A DNA stretch of 64,000 nucleotides, taken from contig JBITNC010000002.1 of assembly GCA_050084985.1 (NCBI GenBank), positions 14,570,001 to 14,634,000 on the forward strand, written 5' to 3'. Below, piece by piece: positions 1-12,692 of this stretch. A program made the translations under genes and the position numbers. Position 1 is the stretch's first letter. Each line of letters begins with the position of its first letter. This DNA is from Nageia nagi (taxonomy: Eukaryota; Pinophyta). The notes beneath the pieces were generated by a model. It saw only the letters and a list, made by a program, of their open reading frames with translations, ran no database searches and was not told the origin of the DNA.

Positions 1-1065
1 ACGTTTGGATCCATTGCCAAATACATTATTTGACCTAGTTATATAAAAATAGAAAAAAGAGATCTTCATAATTCCATTATATGAAATATTATTATTTATT
101 TCAAATTACTATTTAAAAATAAATGTTTATGGTCAAACACACAAATTGGCTCTCCTAATCCCTTTTTTTCCATTGTAGAACGCCTTTAAGTGTAAGAAAA
201 ATCCAGCATAGAATTTTTCAAAATATCAACATGCTTTATATAGAAAAAGGTATGAATTATTTAGCCATTTTAAGACAAATAATACTCTAAATATTATATA
301 AAATTCATCAATACAAATTCTTACATGAATTTCTATTAAATACTAAATAGTTTTGAAATAGAGGATAATTCAATTCTTGATTTAATTTGATATTTTTAAA
401 AGGAGTATAGTTGAATATCAAATTTGACACAATAAAAGTATCATTTTAATTCCCAAAGAGTACCTTATTTATGAAACCCAAACACAATGGAGTATACAAC
501 AACCAAAACAGAGATAGGTCTAAGACTTGATAACACAAAATTAGATATGATAAGTTCGAATACTAAGCTAATTCATAAGTCACAATCTTAGGTTTTTATT
601 ATAAGAATATGTTTGATTTATTCAAGTTAACTAATATAAATGGTGTACAAGATTAACAATACTAGAATATGTTAAATACCCATCTCAAATCACTATATCA
701 TACAAATGAAAACTATAATACATATACACAAAACCAAAAAGGAAATTCTATGTACCTATAAAAATAAGAAAAATCCAAAAATCTTCTAGCACAGTCAATT
801 TACTACATTATTCATCTCATTTTTTTCACCTTTTAACTCTTAAAAAATATTTAACACAACTATCAAAAGCTTTTATAATGTTTTGCTACTAATCTAGTTG
901 TAACCTACCACTTCTATTGAAAAGGTAGCCTAAACAAGATCTATGCACCATTCTTTATCAATGCACCATAAATGGATTAAATGGCAATTTTTTGGAATCA
1001 AAAGAGGTTAGTAATCACACAAACAATGATCCTTTAGCATTCATGATACATATTTAACCATAGTG
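1..1065. other. Unassigned AT-rich flank
   Basis: No open frame of useful length, no recognisable protein similarity and no repeat partner inside the window were seen. The right edge is set by the target duplication AGATA (1066-1070) of the LTR element that follows. Confidence 0.6.
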
Positions 1066-1070
1066 AGATA

Positions 1071-1137
1071 TGTTGGATTTATTCTACTTTAGCCATAGAC
1101 CTTAACAATCTTGTCATGAGAAAGCATACATGAGTAA
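1071..1137 (-). repeat. 3' LTR of the non-autonomous element, first piece
   Basis: This stretch pairs with the start of the other LTR at 11689 and is cut at 1137 by Copia-1. The last five bases, AGTAA (1133-1137), are the Copia-1 target copy. The LTR resumes at 10252. Confidence 0.85.
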
Positions 1138-1587
1138 AAAAGGAACTAACACTAATAAGATAATTCCTAAACAACCAATATCACATTAAAACTCTCAATT
1201 CACATCTAACTATCACACAAAGCAATCTCACAAAGATAACACAAGATGTAAGTGATTTTTCCAACTAGGAGTACATCCACTAACTAGATCTTTACTTCAA
1301 TCACAAATACAACTCTCTTACAATCCTCCTAATCTCAACTTCTAAACACTATCCTTTTATTTATAGTCCAAAATCCCTCTTTGTATCACCCTTTTATCCA
1401 ATGTATAAAAGCATAACATGCACATCCTTTTACCCAAGGGGCATGCTCATGACATGGAGTGTAGGACAAGTTACATTATCATATTCACTTAAATACTTAA
1501 GATATCAAATGATACCCTTAAGTATTAGTGAACTTACATAGAATATTTAATACAAACCTTTACAATAATGCATTATACATTCCAACA
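1138..1587 (-). repeat. Copia-1 3' LTR
   Basis: Pairs with 9746-10246. It lacks a block of about 50 bp that the 5' LTR has near 9965-10015, just upstream of the TATA box in element orientation. The inner-end TG expected at the left edge has become AA; the right edge CCAACA is intact. Confidence 0.9.
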
Positions 1588-1602
1588 CTCCCTCTTAATG
1601 CA
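1588..1602 (-). other. Copia-1 polypurine tract
   Basis: Read on the minus strand this is a purine run (ATTAAGAGGGAG) ending at the 3' LTR, the expected plus-strand primer. Copia-2 has the matching tract at 47877-47888. Confidence 0.75.
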
Positions 1603-2262
1603 ATATTGGGATAGATCAAGTAAGAGAGAAGAAGAAGAGAAAGTAAGAGAGTTACCTCCAAACAAATACAATGAAGATGAGAATTTTTTACATATTTGTG
1701 AAGTAAGGAAGATATAGTTTGAGACTCACTACTTTGCCAAATACAATCATTAATCACATCCAGTTTCAATGTACATGAAGTAGTAATCCAACTAGAAATC
1801 ATGAAGAGTCTCCAAGAGCTTGCATACTTGAGGTAAATAACCTACAATCTCAAAGGAACTTGCAAGTCATAAGTGGCTTAAATAACAAGATTTGTTACAT
1901 GCAACATAGTAATCTCATCAAAGATATATGAATCAAATAAATGCCATCATGAACTGATCAATGGTCAACTATAAGTCATCACGAAGATGCCATGCCAAAA
2001 ACTTATAGTCACGTGTTTTATATAAAACATGTGTTGATTACAATTACAAAATAGAGCATGCACATATGATTTCCTCATATATGGATAACTAAATATTGCC
2101 AAAAGACACATAAGAGTTCCTCACATATGGATAATTGAACAATGCTAAATTAACCAAAAAATAGAGTATGTACATACGAGTTCCTCACATATGGATACTT
2201 GAATAGTGCCAAAAGACACATAAGGATAACTAAATAGTTCTAGATTGGCCAATTTGTACAAT

Positions 2263-2286
2263 AAGTTCATCACATAGAGTGAACTT
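2263..2286 (-). repeat. Hairpin unit in Copia-1 3' region
   Basis: AAGTTCA (2263-2269) pairs perfectly with TGAACTT (2280-2286) around a 10-base loop. Flanking bases align with the hairpin units of Copia-2 at 47037-47397. Two stem pairs differ from the Copia-2 consensus on both arms so that pairing is kept. Neighbouring repeats at 2060-2240 align to the same unit but have lost the stem. Confidence 0.7.
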
Positions 2287-2379
2287 ACCATGAAGGTGTA
2301 CAACAAAATTAACACTATACAACATAAAATCCTCTTAGGGGTGAAGTTATCATCACAAACATGAATTCAACATAAGAAT

Positions 2380-5300
2380 TCAAACTTCACTCCCTTTTGA
2401 GGGTAAATTCACCAACCTAATAGCATCCCTAAGCTTATAGAACTAAGCTTCTAGGAGGGACTTGGTGAACAAATCAATGGAGTTCAAGGTGGCTAGAAAA
2501 TACTCCAAGTGTATGATGCCATCAAGAACCTTTTCCTTGATAAAATGGGCATGGATTTCCACATGTTTTGTTCTCTAATGGAACACAAGATTCTTAGCCA
2601 AAGAAATAGCTAACTGATTATTTGAAGAAATCAAAGATGAGATACCTTGCTCATACCTAATTTATTTTAGAATATGCCTTAATCAAATGGCTTCCTAAGC
2701 TACAATAGACATGGCACAATATTTAGCTTCTATGGTGGATAGAGAAATAGTAGGCTACTTCTTGAAATCCTAAGAGATAGCACCTAAACTAATGGTAAAC
2801 ATATATGCATAGGTTGACTTCTTGTCATCTCTATCTCTTTGATAATCAAAATCTAAGAATCGAGAGAGAATAAATGAGGGTAACTTGGAATATTTGAGAG
2901 CAAGATCCTTAGTCCTTACAACATACCTCAATATTTGCTTAACAAAATTGAGGTGCTCAACATATGGTTTCTGCATGAATCATGCCATCAAATTCATTAC
3001 GAAGATAATCTAGCCTAAATATAGTCAAATACAAAAGACTACCAATTAATTGCCTATAAGCTGTAGCATTAGTTAATTGAGAGTTAGAGCTTAAAGAAAT
3101 AGTGATTCAAGGAGAGACTAGAATTGCAACATATCTACACTCCATTCCAAAATTTTGTAATATATTTGTTATATACTTATATTAACTAAGGTAAGTACAA
3201 TCCTTATATTGATACACTTGCATTCCATGATAGTAGTGTAAGAGACCAATATTAGTCATTTCAAATGTTGCCTTAAGTTTGGATATGCACTCTTGAATGA
3301 TTTCATCATTGTTTCTAATAATCAAAAGATCATCCACATAAAGGAGAATCAAGACCATGTCTTTTCTTTGATTGAGCACATATAATTCAGAGTCAAAAAA
3401 AACACTTGAAGAATCCAATGTATACAAAGTACCTTGAAATCTTTCTGTACTAGGTTCTAGGTGCTTGCTTAAGTTCATACAATGATTTCTTTAGCTTGCA
3501 CACAAAGGACTCTTTGCCTTCCATAATAAACCCTTCTAGTTGATTCATGAAGATTTCCACATCTAAGTCACCATGGAGAAATGCACTCTTGACATCAAGT
3601 TGAAAATATTTTCATCCTTGAGCTATAGAAAGAGTAAGAATAACTCTCATGGTAGGCATCTTTGCCATGGAAGCAAAGGTTTCTTCATAATCTACATTGT
3701 ATTTTTGAGCAAAACCTTTAGTTACTAACCTTGTCTTGTATTTCTCAATATCTACAACTAAATTGAACATGACCTTGTAGATCCATTTATTACCAACCAT
3801 ATTATTTTCATTGGGATAAGGAACTAAGTCCCAAGTTTTATTTTTCATAAGCACCTTATACTCCACTTTCATGGCTTCCATCCAGCACTCATGCTTAGAA
3901 GCTTCTGTGAAGGTTGAGGGCTCATGCTTTTTATCAATATTGGAAATTAAGGATTTGTTCAAGGTCATGCTCCTTGTTACCCTTTATGTTGGAGAATTTT
4001 GTTCTTGAGGTGACTTGTCTACATCAATATCCAACCAGCTAAGAGCAACTGAAGAGTCCTTTGAATCATCAACATCCTCATTAAAAGTAGATTCTTTAGG
4101 AAGTTCATTAAATGTTACATCCCTTGAAATGAACATTGCTTTATAGGTTGGAGAGTAAGCCTGTAGCCTCTATTCTGACTATCATAACCCACAAAGATGC
4201 ATTTTCATCTTTTTTGTCCAACTTCTTCCTTTTTTTAGAAACAATGTAAGAGAATGCTTCACAACCAAACACCTTAAGGTGAGAAATATTAGGTTTTCTT
4301 CTTGACCAAGCCTTAAAAGGAGTTTTAACTCTAAATTGCTTTTTTGGGACACCTATTCAAGGTGTAAATAGCAGTGCTCACAGCTTCACCCCATAATAAT
4401 TTAGGAAGATTACCCAACATGCATCTAGCCATCTCCATAATTTTGTATTTTTCCTTTCGGTAACACAGTTCTACTGAAGAGTGTATGGAATTGTAAACTA
4501 CCTCTTGATTCCATACTTAGCACAATAGTCATTGAACTCATTGCTATTATATTCTCCCCCATTATATAATCTCAACATTTTGATTTTCAGCTTAGTTTGA
4601 TTTTTAACAAAGGCCTTAAAAACCTTCAAACTCTCAAAGGTTTAGTCCTTGTGCTCAAGTAGATACCCAAAGGTCATCCTACTAAATTCATCAATGAAGG
4701 TCAAGACATAAGATGCTCTTTCAAGTGACTTAGTTTAAAATAGACCCATAAAATTTAAATGCACAAGTTGAAGAGGTTGAGATGTTTTTATTGCCTTATC
4801 TTTTTCGAACTTTTATCTATGCATCTTGCCAAGAATGCACTTCTCGCATAGTCCAACTGAAGGAGAAATTAAAGGCAAACCTTTCATAAGTTCTTGATCT
4901 TTCATGACTTGAATACTTTTGTGGTTAAGGTGTCCTAAATGATGGTGCCAAAGATTACCTTTAGAACACACACTAGAAGCAAGACACACTTTGATGGAAC
5001 TTGATCCACAATGTAGAGGTTATCTTTCACAATGTGGAAAGTCCTTTCTTAATGCACCATGATTGAGAGTCAAACTCAAAAGAGTACCCTTTTTTAGTAA
5101 CTTGGATTATGGGGAGAAAGGTTCACCCTTAACTTAGGAACATAGAGAATATTATCAAGAACCTTCCCATGAATCAATACACTCCTAATTCCTTGAACTT
5201 CAAGGGTAGAGTTATCACCTATCACAACCACATCTTTTCTATACTCGTGAAAGTTCTCAAACTTTTTTTCTTGAAAGCATAGGCAATTAGTGCAACCAAA

Positions 5301-6325
5301 TTCAACAATCCATTCAGATGAAAAAGAGTGAGACATGAAGTAGAGCACCATAGCAAAACTAGCATGAGTATTTTTCTTTCCTTTGTAGTTCTTTACATTT
5401 ATATTGCCTTTATTCTTTTTCTCTCTTTTCTTTTTATAGCAATCAACTCTTTATGACCTTGAATGTCATAATAGTTACAATTACCATCAAACTTTTCATT
5501 AGGATATGGATTGTTTACTTTGTATTTTCCACCTCTTTGCTTAAAGTGGTTATTGTTGCTATTTTTCCTGCTGTTGTAGTTATTGTATCTGTTGTTCCTA
5601 CTACTATTGTAGCCATTACATCTTTTCTCAAATCTTTTGAAATAAGAAGGATAAGATTTCCTTTAATGGTTGAACTTCTTCTTGAAAGGAGTTTTGGTTG
5701 CCCTAAGAGCAACATTATTATCCTTAAGAGAAGAAATCAACACCTTATTGTTAAGGGTTTTCTCATGCTTCAATAGGTGCCTTGAGAGGTTCTTAAGGGA
5801 GAAGACTTCTTCTTCATCATCAAGCCTTGTTTCTATAACCATCATAAAGTTTCTAAACTTTGAAGAAAGACTTTGAAGAATGATGAAGACCATAAACTCA
5901 TCATTGATCCAATTGCACCCACAAGCAATAAGTTTGGTCCTTAGGTCAATGATTTTGTTTAAGTAGATAGCCATATTTTCATCTTTCCCTAGACAATATT
6001 GAAGCAACTTTTGGAGAATGGTAAACCTTCTTGAAAATTTTAAACCAAGGTAGATTTTCTTAAGCTTATCCCATGCTTTCCTTATCAAGGTTGAAGAGGA
6101 AATCATCAGAAGCACATCATCTGAAATTGCATAGTAAATCATGAAGGTTTCCAACTCATTCTTTGTGTTGTAAGCCTCTAGTGCCTTCTCATCTATAGGA
6201 GGTACAATGTTTCCATTCACTGTTTGCCAAAGCTTCCTTGCTTGCAATTCAGCTCTCATTAGTGGTTCCTAAATCCCATAGTTGGAACCATCAAGAATGT
6301 GTTTAGGTAAAAAAGATTCTCCCAT
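2380..6325 (-). pseudogene. Copia-1 gag-pol pseudogene
   Basis: Read on the minus strand from about 6325 to a stop at 2380-2382. Gag (about 5660-6325) aligns with the Copia-2 gag, but a frameshift follows its first codons. Protease (5094-5351) has its active site altered: the usual D-S-G is E-F-G, so it would be dead. Integrase (about 4140-5050) keeps traces of the HHCC finger and of the catalytic core with several stops. RT begins at 3612-3968 (WIYKV, KGFAQKY) and continues at 3182-3478, where YVDDLL is intact. RNase H relics lie at about 2400-2976. Each piece is in a different frame or ends at a stop. The order and the close match to Copia-2 leave little doubt about identity; the lineage within copia is not assigned. 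Confidence 0.93.
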
Positions 6326-8322
6326 TTGCTATACAATAATGTAAAATAATAAGCATGTGGTTTTAATAAACAACATTAAATGTTAAATTTTAACCAAGTA
6401 AATAATACATGTTACATTTAACACTAAACATGCTTAATTTGATTCACAAGTGCAAATGTTTTACAATTCAAATAATAACCCATGTACCCAAATACATTTC
6501 TCATCTCAAGAATTGTAGATGTAGAGTGACATTATTGAGGTTTGTTTTCTTATCTAAAATTAGGCCTTCACCTAGATTCCCACAGAAGAGGAGCCCAAGT
6601 ACTACCAATCCTCAACCAGTTCTCCTTAGGCAGTAATATACTCTCACAAGAAGTTCTAGCTATTTTCTAAGGTTTCAATATTTATTGTATCGACCAAATT
6701 ACTAATATTGATTAGGTTTCAAGTTGTCCTCCTACGTTATCATGATAATCCCTTAATGGATGTGTGGATATGTGGTATCATTACACACATACTTTTCCAC
6801 CTATTGGAGTTAAATCCAAACCAATAGAGGACTTAGGGGCAATTAAGAAATACAAGTTTCTCACCATTGGATCATTGAACTTAAAGGCTCCAATCTATCG
6901 CTTTTCCTCACCTCATGGCTCCCCAAACAAGTCATGTTGCAGAATGTACATGCGGATGTGTTCATTTTAGGAGATTGCTCATATCAATGTTTGTGTTTTT
7001 GTTTGCATAAGCAAATAAATCAAAGTATGAAACATGAAGTAAAAGAGCATAAGTAAAACATCATACATGCAAAAAATTTGAAACCTAAGTGTCTAATGGA
7101 TTTTATTTACCAACCCCTAAAGGACACTTTTACATCAATCCTAATTTTGCACAAGTTAACTTTGCCAAAAAAAAAAGATAATACTTAAGCATAAGCATGT
7201 ATTAATTCTGAAAATTTGCATAAGTTAACTTTGAATAAAGGATAAATACTCAACATGCATATTTTTAAATTAAGGAATTAAGCCCTAAGAATGCAAAATT
7301 ATCTTTAAAAATTAAGTACTAAGTATGCATTTATTAACTTAACAAAAAATGAATGCTTTAGAGAGGTAATATACATGCATCATTTAAGCATAATTTAACT
7401 TTGCATAAAGAATGAATGCTTTAGAGAGGTAAAGATCTAGTTAGGCATCCATAAAAAATACTTTTAAGCAAAACATAAAATTTCCTTTGTTTACTTAAAA
7501 ATGTTAATATGATCCCAAAAATTAGATTATCTAGATTTGTACTAGTATCTTTTATTGTAATAGGTGCAAGAAACAAAATTTTTATTTCAAGGAAAAAAAT
7601 ATCCACCTTAAAATAACATTAGATTATTTAATAAGGCATATTTTTATTTAAAGCATGTAAGTAAAAAATTAACATTAGAGAGCTCACTTATTTCAAAGAT
7701 GCTTTTAAGAGTAATGATGATATCTTACTCAACCATTAATGCATATTTTTCCATTTACTCACTTTAGAGCAACATCATTACAATGCTATAAAGTTGGAGT
7801 ATAGGTTTTTAAGAAATTAATGCTTATGGAGGGGGGTATTAAATAAAACATGCCTTGAAAGAAACAACAACAAAAAAAAGCACCAAAAATAGAATATATC
7901 AACTACACCATTAAATGAGAGTCCCCTAAGATGGTAAAAAAAGAGGAAGCATGCAAGCAACCTAGAAGAGATAAATGAAGGGTTTGAAATGAATGATTAA
8001 AAGAAGGGACTATGTAGTAAAAAATTATGCAAGTATTAATTGAGAAAAAAAAAATGTGAGGGCCCTTTTAACAAAGCCAAGAGGGCCATAAGGTTCCCCT
8101 TTTTTTTACAACAAGAAGTGCACATGAAGGGTAGCATAAGCACGAGTGGAAGGAGAGGGAGGCATGCAAAGGAGTGTGCCTTAGTCGAGGAATGGTGTCC
8201 AATTGACCATGGCCCTTGAGTGACTATTCTCATACCATAGCCATGGTAGTAAGACCTTGCCACCTTACCACATTCTTCTAGTTGTCCCACCTCTGAATGT
8301 CTAAAGAAAGGATGAGAGAGAC

Positions 8323-8641
<319 letters not shown>

Positions 8642-8700
8642 ACAACTATGCAAAGAGAGACCTCAAATGGAGCCCAAGGAAAAAAATATAGCCATGGAGA

Positions 8701-8800
8701 AACCATGAGAATCTAGGGGTAGAGCAACAATGAGAAGCTGGGGGCTAAGCAATTGTAAGGAGCTAGGGGTGGAGCAACCACGAGGAGCTAGGGGTGGAGC
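8701..8800. repeat. 25-bp tandem repeat, four copies
   Basis: Four exact-length 25-bp units (8701, 8726, 8751, 8776), each of the form AAnnnnnnGGAnCTAGGGGTnGAGC with several differences. A more worn cousin lies near 8903-8930. It abuts the GA microsatellite inside the Copia-1 leader. Confidence 0.85.
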
Positions 8801-9730
8801 ATAGCAGTAGGAAATAAGTAAGGAGACAACATTACTCACATTTTCAAAGTAATACAATCTCATCAATTACCCACCAAAATGATATCAACATCACTCTATC
8901 TAGAGCAATCATGAGGACCTATAGGCAAAGCATTGCACAAGAGGAGAGGAATGGCCAGGAACCTCTGATTAGCTCTTTTGATGGACATTATTAAAAGTAC
9001 TCAAAGCAGAGACATTGTTAACCATTCATATTGCATGCAAAGTGTGATGTAGATGAGGGAGCCACAAAGGGAGTAAAGTTTTAGCTACATGCATGGTGGA
9101 AGAAGGAGCAGGGTTAAAGGAGGTGAGGGTCGCAAAGTTTCATGGTTAGGTTGACCACTAAAAATAACAAAAATATGTGGGCCATGAATGCTGCTGACTT
9201 GCCCTCAAGTTACCCCCCCTTTCCCCTTTTTTTTATATATTCAAACATACATATATTAAAAAAAATTGATATGCATATTAAAAACAAAAATTGCAACCCC
9301 TTTTATTCTAATATTTACTTGTACTATGAAAAACATTTCTTATAGTATTTGTAAAAAGTTAGAGCAAAGGAATTGCAAAGTTTTAAATATTTTACACAAG
9401 TAGTTCATGTAAAAAAAATGTTATTTTATCATCCATTTTAATAAATACTCAAAGAAATATATTATTGCTACAATATAAGTAACTTTCACTAAGAATTTCA
9501 TACTAAGCATTAGTATGTAATAAATTTTAACAACAATATTAGTATATTAAGTAGAGATAAATAATACTAGAAATGTTAGTATCATTTAGTAATCCAAGAT
9601 AAAGAGAAGAGGAATATTATACCTTTGAATCACTTTTACCTCACAATGGAGTGAAAGATAAAGAATGAGGACCTCCAAGTTGAAGATGAAGAGCCTCAAC
9701 ACCAAGGATGTGAGGAGGAGCCTCCAAGAA

Positions 9731-9742
9731 GCTTTGATACCA
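9731..9742 (-). other. Copia-1 primer binding site
   Basis: Minus-strand TGGTATCAAAGC, one base off the usual plant initiator-Met site TGGTATCAGAGC, three bases from the end of the 5' LTR. Confidence 0.85.
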
Positions 9743-9745
9743 AAT

Positions 9746-10246
9746 TGAAGGAACTAACACTAACAAGATAATTCCTAAACAACCAAGATCACATAAAAGC
9801 TCTCAATTCACATCTAACTATCACACAAAGCAATCTCACAAAGATAACACAAGATGTAAGTGGTTCCTCCAACTAGGAGTACATCCACTAACTAGATCTT
9901 TACTTCAATCACAAATACAACTCTCTTATAATCCTCCTAATCTCAACTCTTAAACACTATCCTCTAGCACAACTTTACTCCACAAATTGGTGTGTAATCA
10001 CAAAGATGGAGCCTTCTATTTATAGGCCAAAATCCCTCTTTGGATCATCCTTTTATCCAATGTACAAAAGCATGACATGCACATCCTTTTACCCAAGAGG
10101 CATGCTCATGACATGGAGTGTAGGACAAGTTACATTATCATATTCACTTAAATACTTAAGATATAAAATGATACCCTTAAGTATTAGTGAACTTACATAG
10201 AATATTTAATACAAACCTTTATAATAATTCATTATACATTCCAACA
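9746..10246 (-). repeat. Copia-1 5' LTR with TATA box
   Basis: 501 bp, TG...CA in plus orientation, partner of 1138-1587. Minus-strand CCTATAAATAG (10016-10026) is the likely promoter TATA box. The following AGTAA (10247-10251) is the target duplication. Confidence 0.92.
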
Positions 10247-10251
10247 AGTAA

Positions 10252-11196
10252 TAACAACAAAAGCAAATAAAAACATGCAAGACAACAACAACACAATCAT
10301 GTGATGAGGTTCATCTAATGTGGGTTACATCCCTAGAGAAGCATGAACACCTAGATCCTTGTATTAACAATAGTATGATGTACAAGAGGAATGGAAGAAC
10401 CATGTAACATAACTGCTGCAACAACCTCTATCTCTAATACACCATGCACACCAGCATCTCTCCACATGAGCTTCTTCTCATATACAATATAGTCACTCTA
10501 TCAAAGCTACAACATTGCTACAAGCAATCCTTCTTAAGCTCTACACCAAGCTCCCTATCACCATGTAACCTCCAACCAAAGCTACAAGTATATAATCTTC
10601 AAGATATATACACTCTCACTATGCAACCTCTCATAAAATCTTAAAATGGAAGGTTAGAAAATATAGACATAGTCATTTCAAGCTCCTTATAATGCTCTCA
10701 CGATATCATCATAGAGCATTCCCCCATTCTCTTTAAGTTCTCTCATGGTACTACATTTTCCCTTATGGATACACCTATTTAAGCATTTACAAATATATGA
10801 ATATATATAAGTTATCCCATCTAAACACAATTAGAAAATAATCAAATGTTCTTGATCCATTGGGTAACTCCTCCCATGTATTTTTCATAATTTTGGGCAT
10901 TACAAAATATGCAAAACTCAAGTTATATATCATTTTTTATGTAATTATCCACTGCCACAATGATCCTACATGTCACTCATCTTCTAGCCCAATGAATTGT
11001 TGAAGACACTATATCATTTGTTATGTTATCCAAATAGTTTCCAAGGCTTCCAACTATTGGTCATTCCCTACAAACCACAGGCTACCATCCTCCTTACAAG
11101 ATGTTTGTTGATGTTATGTAGTTCTTCTCCAACCACACTCCTTCAATACATGTTGGTATCATTGAACAACCAAATCAAGATCCATAATACCCAACA
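10252..11196 (-). repeat. 3' LTR of the non-autonomous element, second piece
   Basis: Continuation of the LTR cut at 1137. It aligns with 11756-12687 and ends CCCAACA. The polypurine tract lies just right of it (11197-11208, purine-rich on the minus strand). Confidence 0.85.
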
Positions 11197-11688
11197 ATCT
11201 CCCGCTTAGAGATTGGTTCACAACATCTCTACCACTATTACATCTGTTGAAGATCATCTTCAAGCCACACCAAGGATATTCACCTCCAAATTATTCTTTT
11301 ACTAGGTGCTTTGAACGACCACACTAGATTAGTATCAACCACACACCTTCTTTTATGATCAACAAGCAACAAGATAATCTACCTCATTCTTTTCTTCATT
11401 GCTTCCACTGCTTCATCAATCTTATGGTTTTCTAGTCAAGAATAATACATTGAAAACCCCTTTCCAATTCCAATCTATATACGAAATCAAGGAAGGGATA
11501 GAGAAAAGAGAAGTGATCATTTTCTCTTGCTATATATATGATTTCTCAAATCTTGAAAATGAGCTCAAACCAACTACATATACCAATAACCCATCTTCTT
11601 CTTTTTGCCAAAGCTCCCATAGCTCCCACTCAAACAAAAATCTACAAGACTTGTTAAGTATCCAACAACATAAAGCTTTGATACCAAT
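11197..11688 (-). other. Internal region of the non-autonomous element, with PBS and PPT
   Basis: 492 bp without gag or pol similarity. Minus-strand TGGTATCAAAGC at 11675-11686 is an initiator-Met-type primer binding site two bases from the 5' LTR. The short open frame at 11399-11710 runs across the core/LTR border and has no recognisable motif. Confidence 0.8.
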
Positions 11689-12687
11689 TGTTGGGTTCCT
11701 TCTACTTTAACCATAAACCATAACAATCTTGTCATGAGCAAGCATACATGAGCAATAACAATAGAAGAAAATAAAATTATGCAAGACAAAAAGAACATAA
11801 CCATATGATGAGGTTCACCCAATATGGGTTACATCCCTAGAGAATCATAAACATTTGCATCCTTGTATTAATAATAATATGATGTACAAGAAGAATGGAA
11901 GAATTGTGTAACACCCTCTATCTCTGATAGACCATGCACATCAACATCTCCCCACATAAGCTTCTTCTCAAACACAACATAGACACTCTACCAAGACTAC
12001 AACATTACTACAAGCAATCCTTCTTGATCTCTATGCTAAACTCCTTATCACCATGTAACCTCCAACCAAAGCTATAGGTATATAATATTCAAGATATATA
12101 CATGCTCACTATGTAACCTCTCACACAAGCTTACAATGGAATATTACAAAATATGGATACAACCATTTTAGACCCCTTACAATGCTCTCACAACATCATC
12201 TCAAAGCATTCTCCCCATGCTCTCCAAGTGCTCTCATGGGACTACATTTTCCCTCACGAACATACCTATTTAAGAATTTACAAATACATGAATACATAGA
12301 AGTTCACCCATCCAAACACGATTAGAAAATAATTAGATACTTCTAATCCCTTAAGTAAATCCTCCCATGAATTTGCCATAATTTTAAGCATTACACAAGA
12401 TGCCAAACTCAAGTTCTACATCCTCTATTATGTAATTTTCCACTACCAAAATGATCCTACATGTCAATCATTCTCTAGCCCAATGAATTATTGAAAACTC
12501 TCCATCATCTGTTGTGTTATCCAAATAGCTGCCAAAGCTTCCAATTGTTGCTCATTACCCCTGAACCATGGGCTACCATCCTTCTTATGAGTTGTTTGCT
12601 GATATTATGTGGATCTTCTCCAACCACACCCCTTCAATATACAATGGCATCATTGAATAGCCAAATCAAGCTACACAATACCCAACA
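11689..12687 (-). repeat. 5' LTR of the non-autonomous element
   Basis: 999 bp, TGTTGG...CCCAACA, aligned with the split LTR at 1071-1137 plus 10252-11196. AGATA (12688-12692) after it repeats 1066-1070. The sequence at 11751-11755 (AGCAA) shows what the Copia-1 site looked like before insertion. Confidence 0.88.
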
Positions 12688-12692
12688 AGATA

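Noticed and set aside
5453-5876. Plus-strand frames of 107 and 68 codons
   Set aside because: They are shadows on the opposite strand of the Copia-1 gag.
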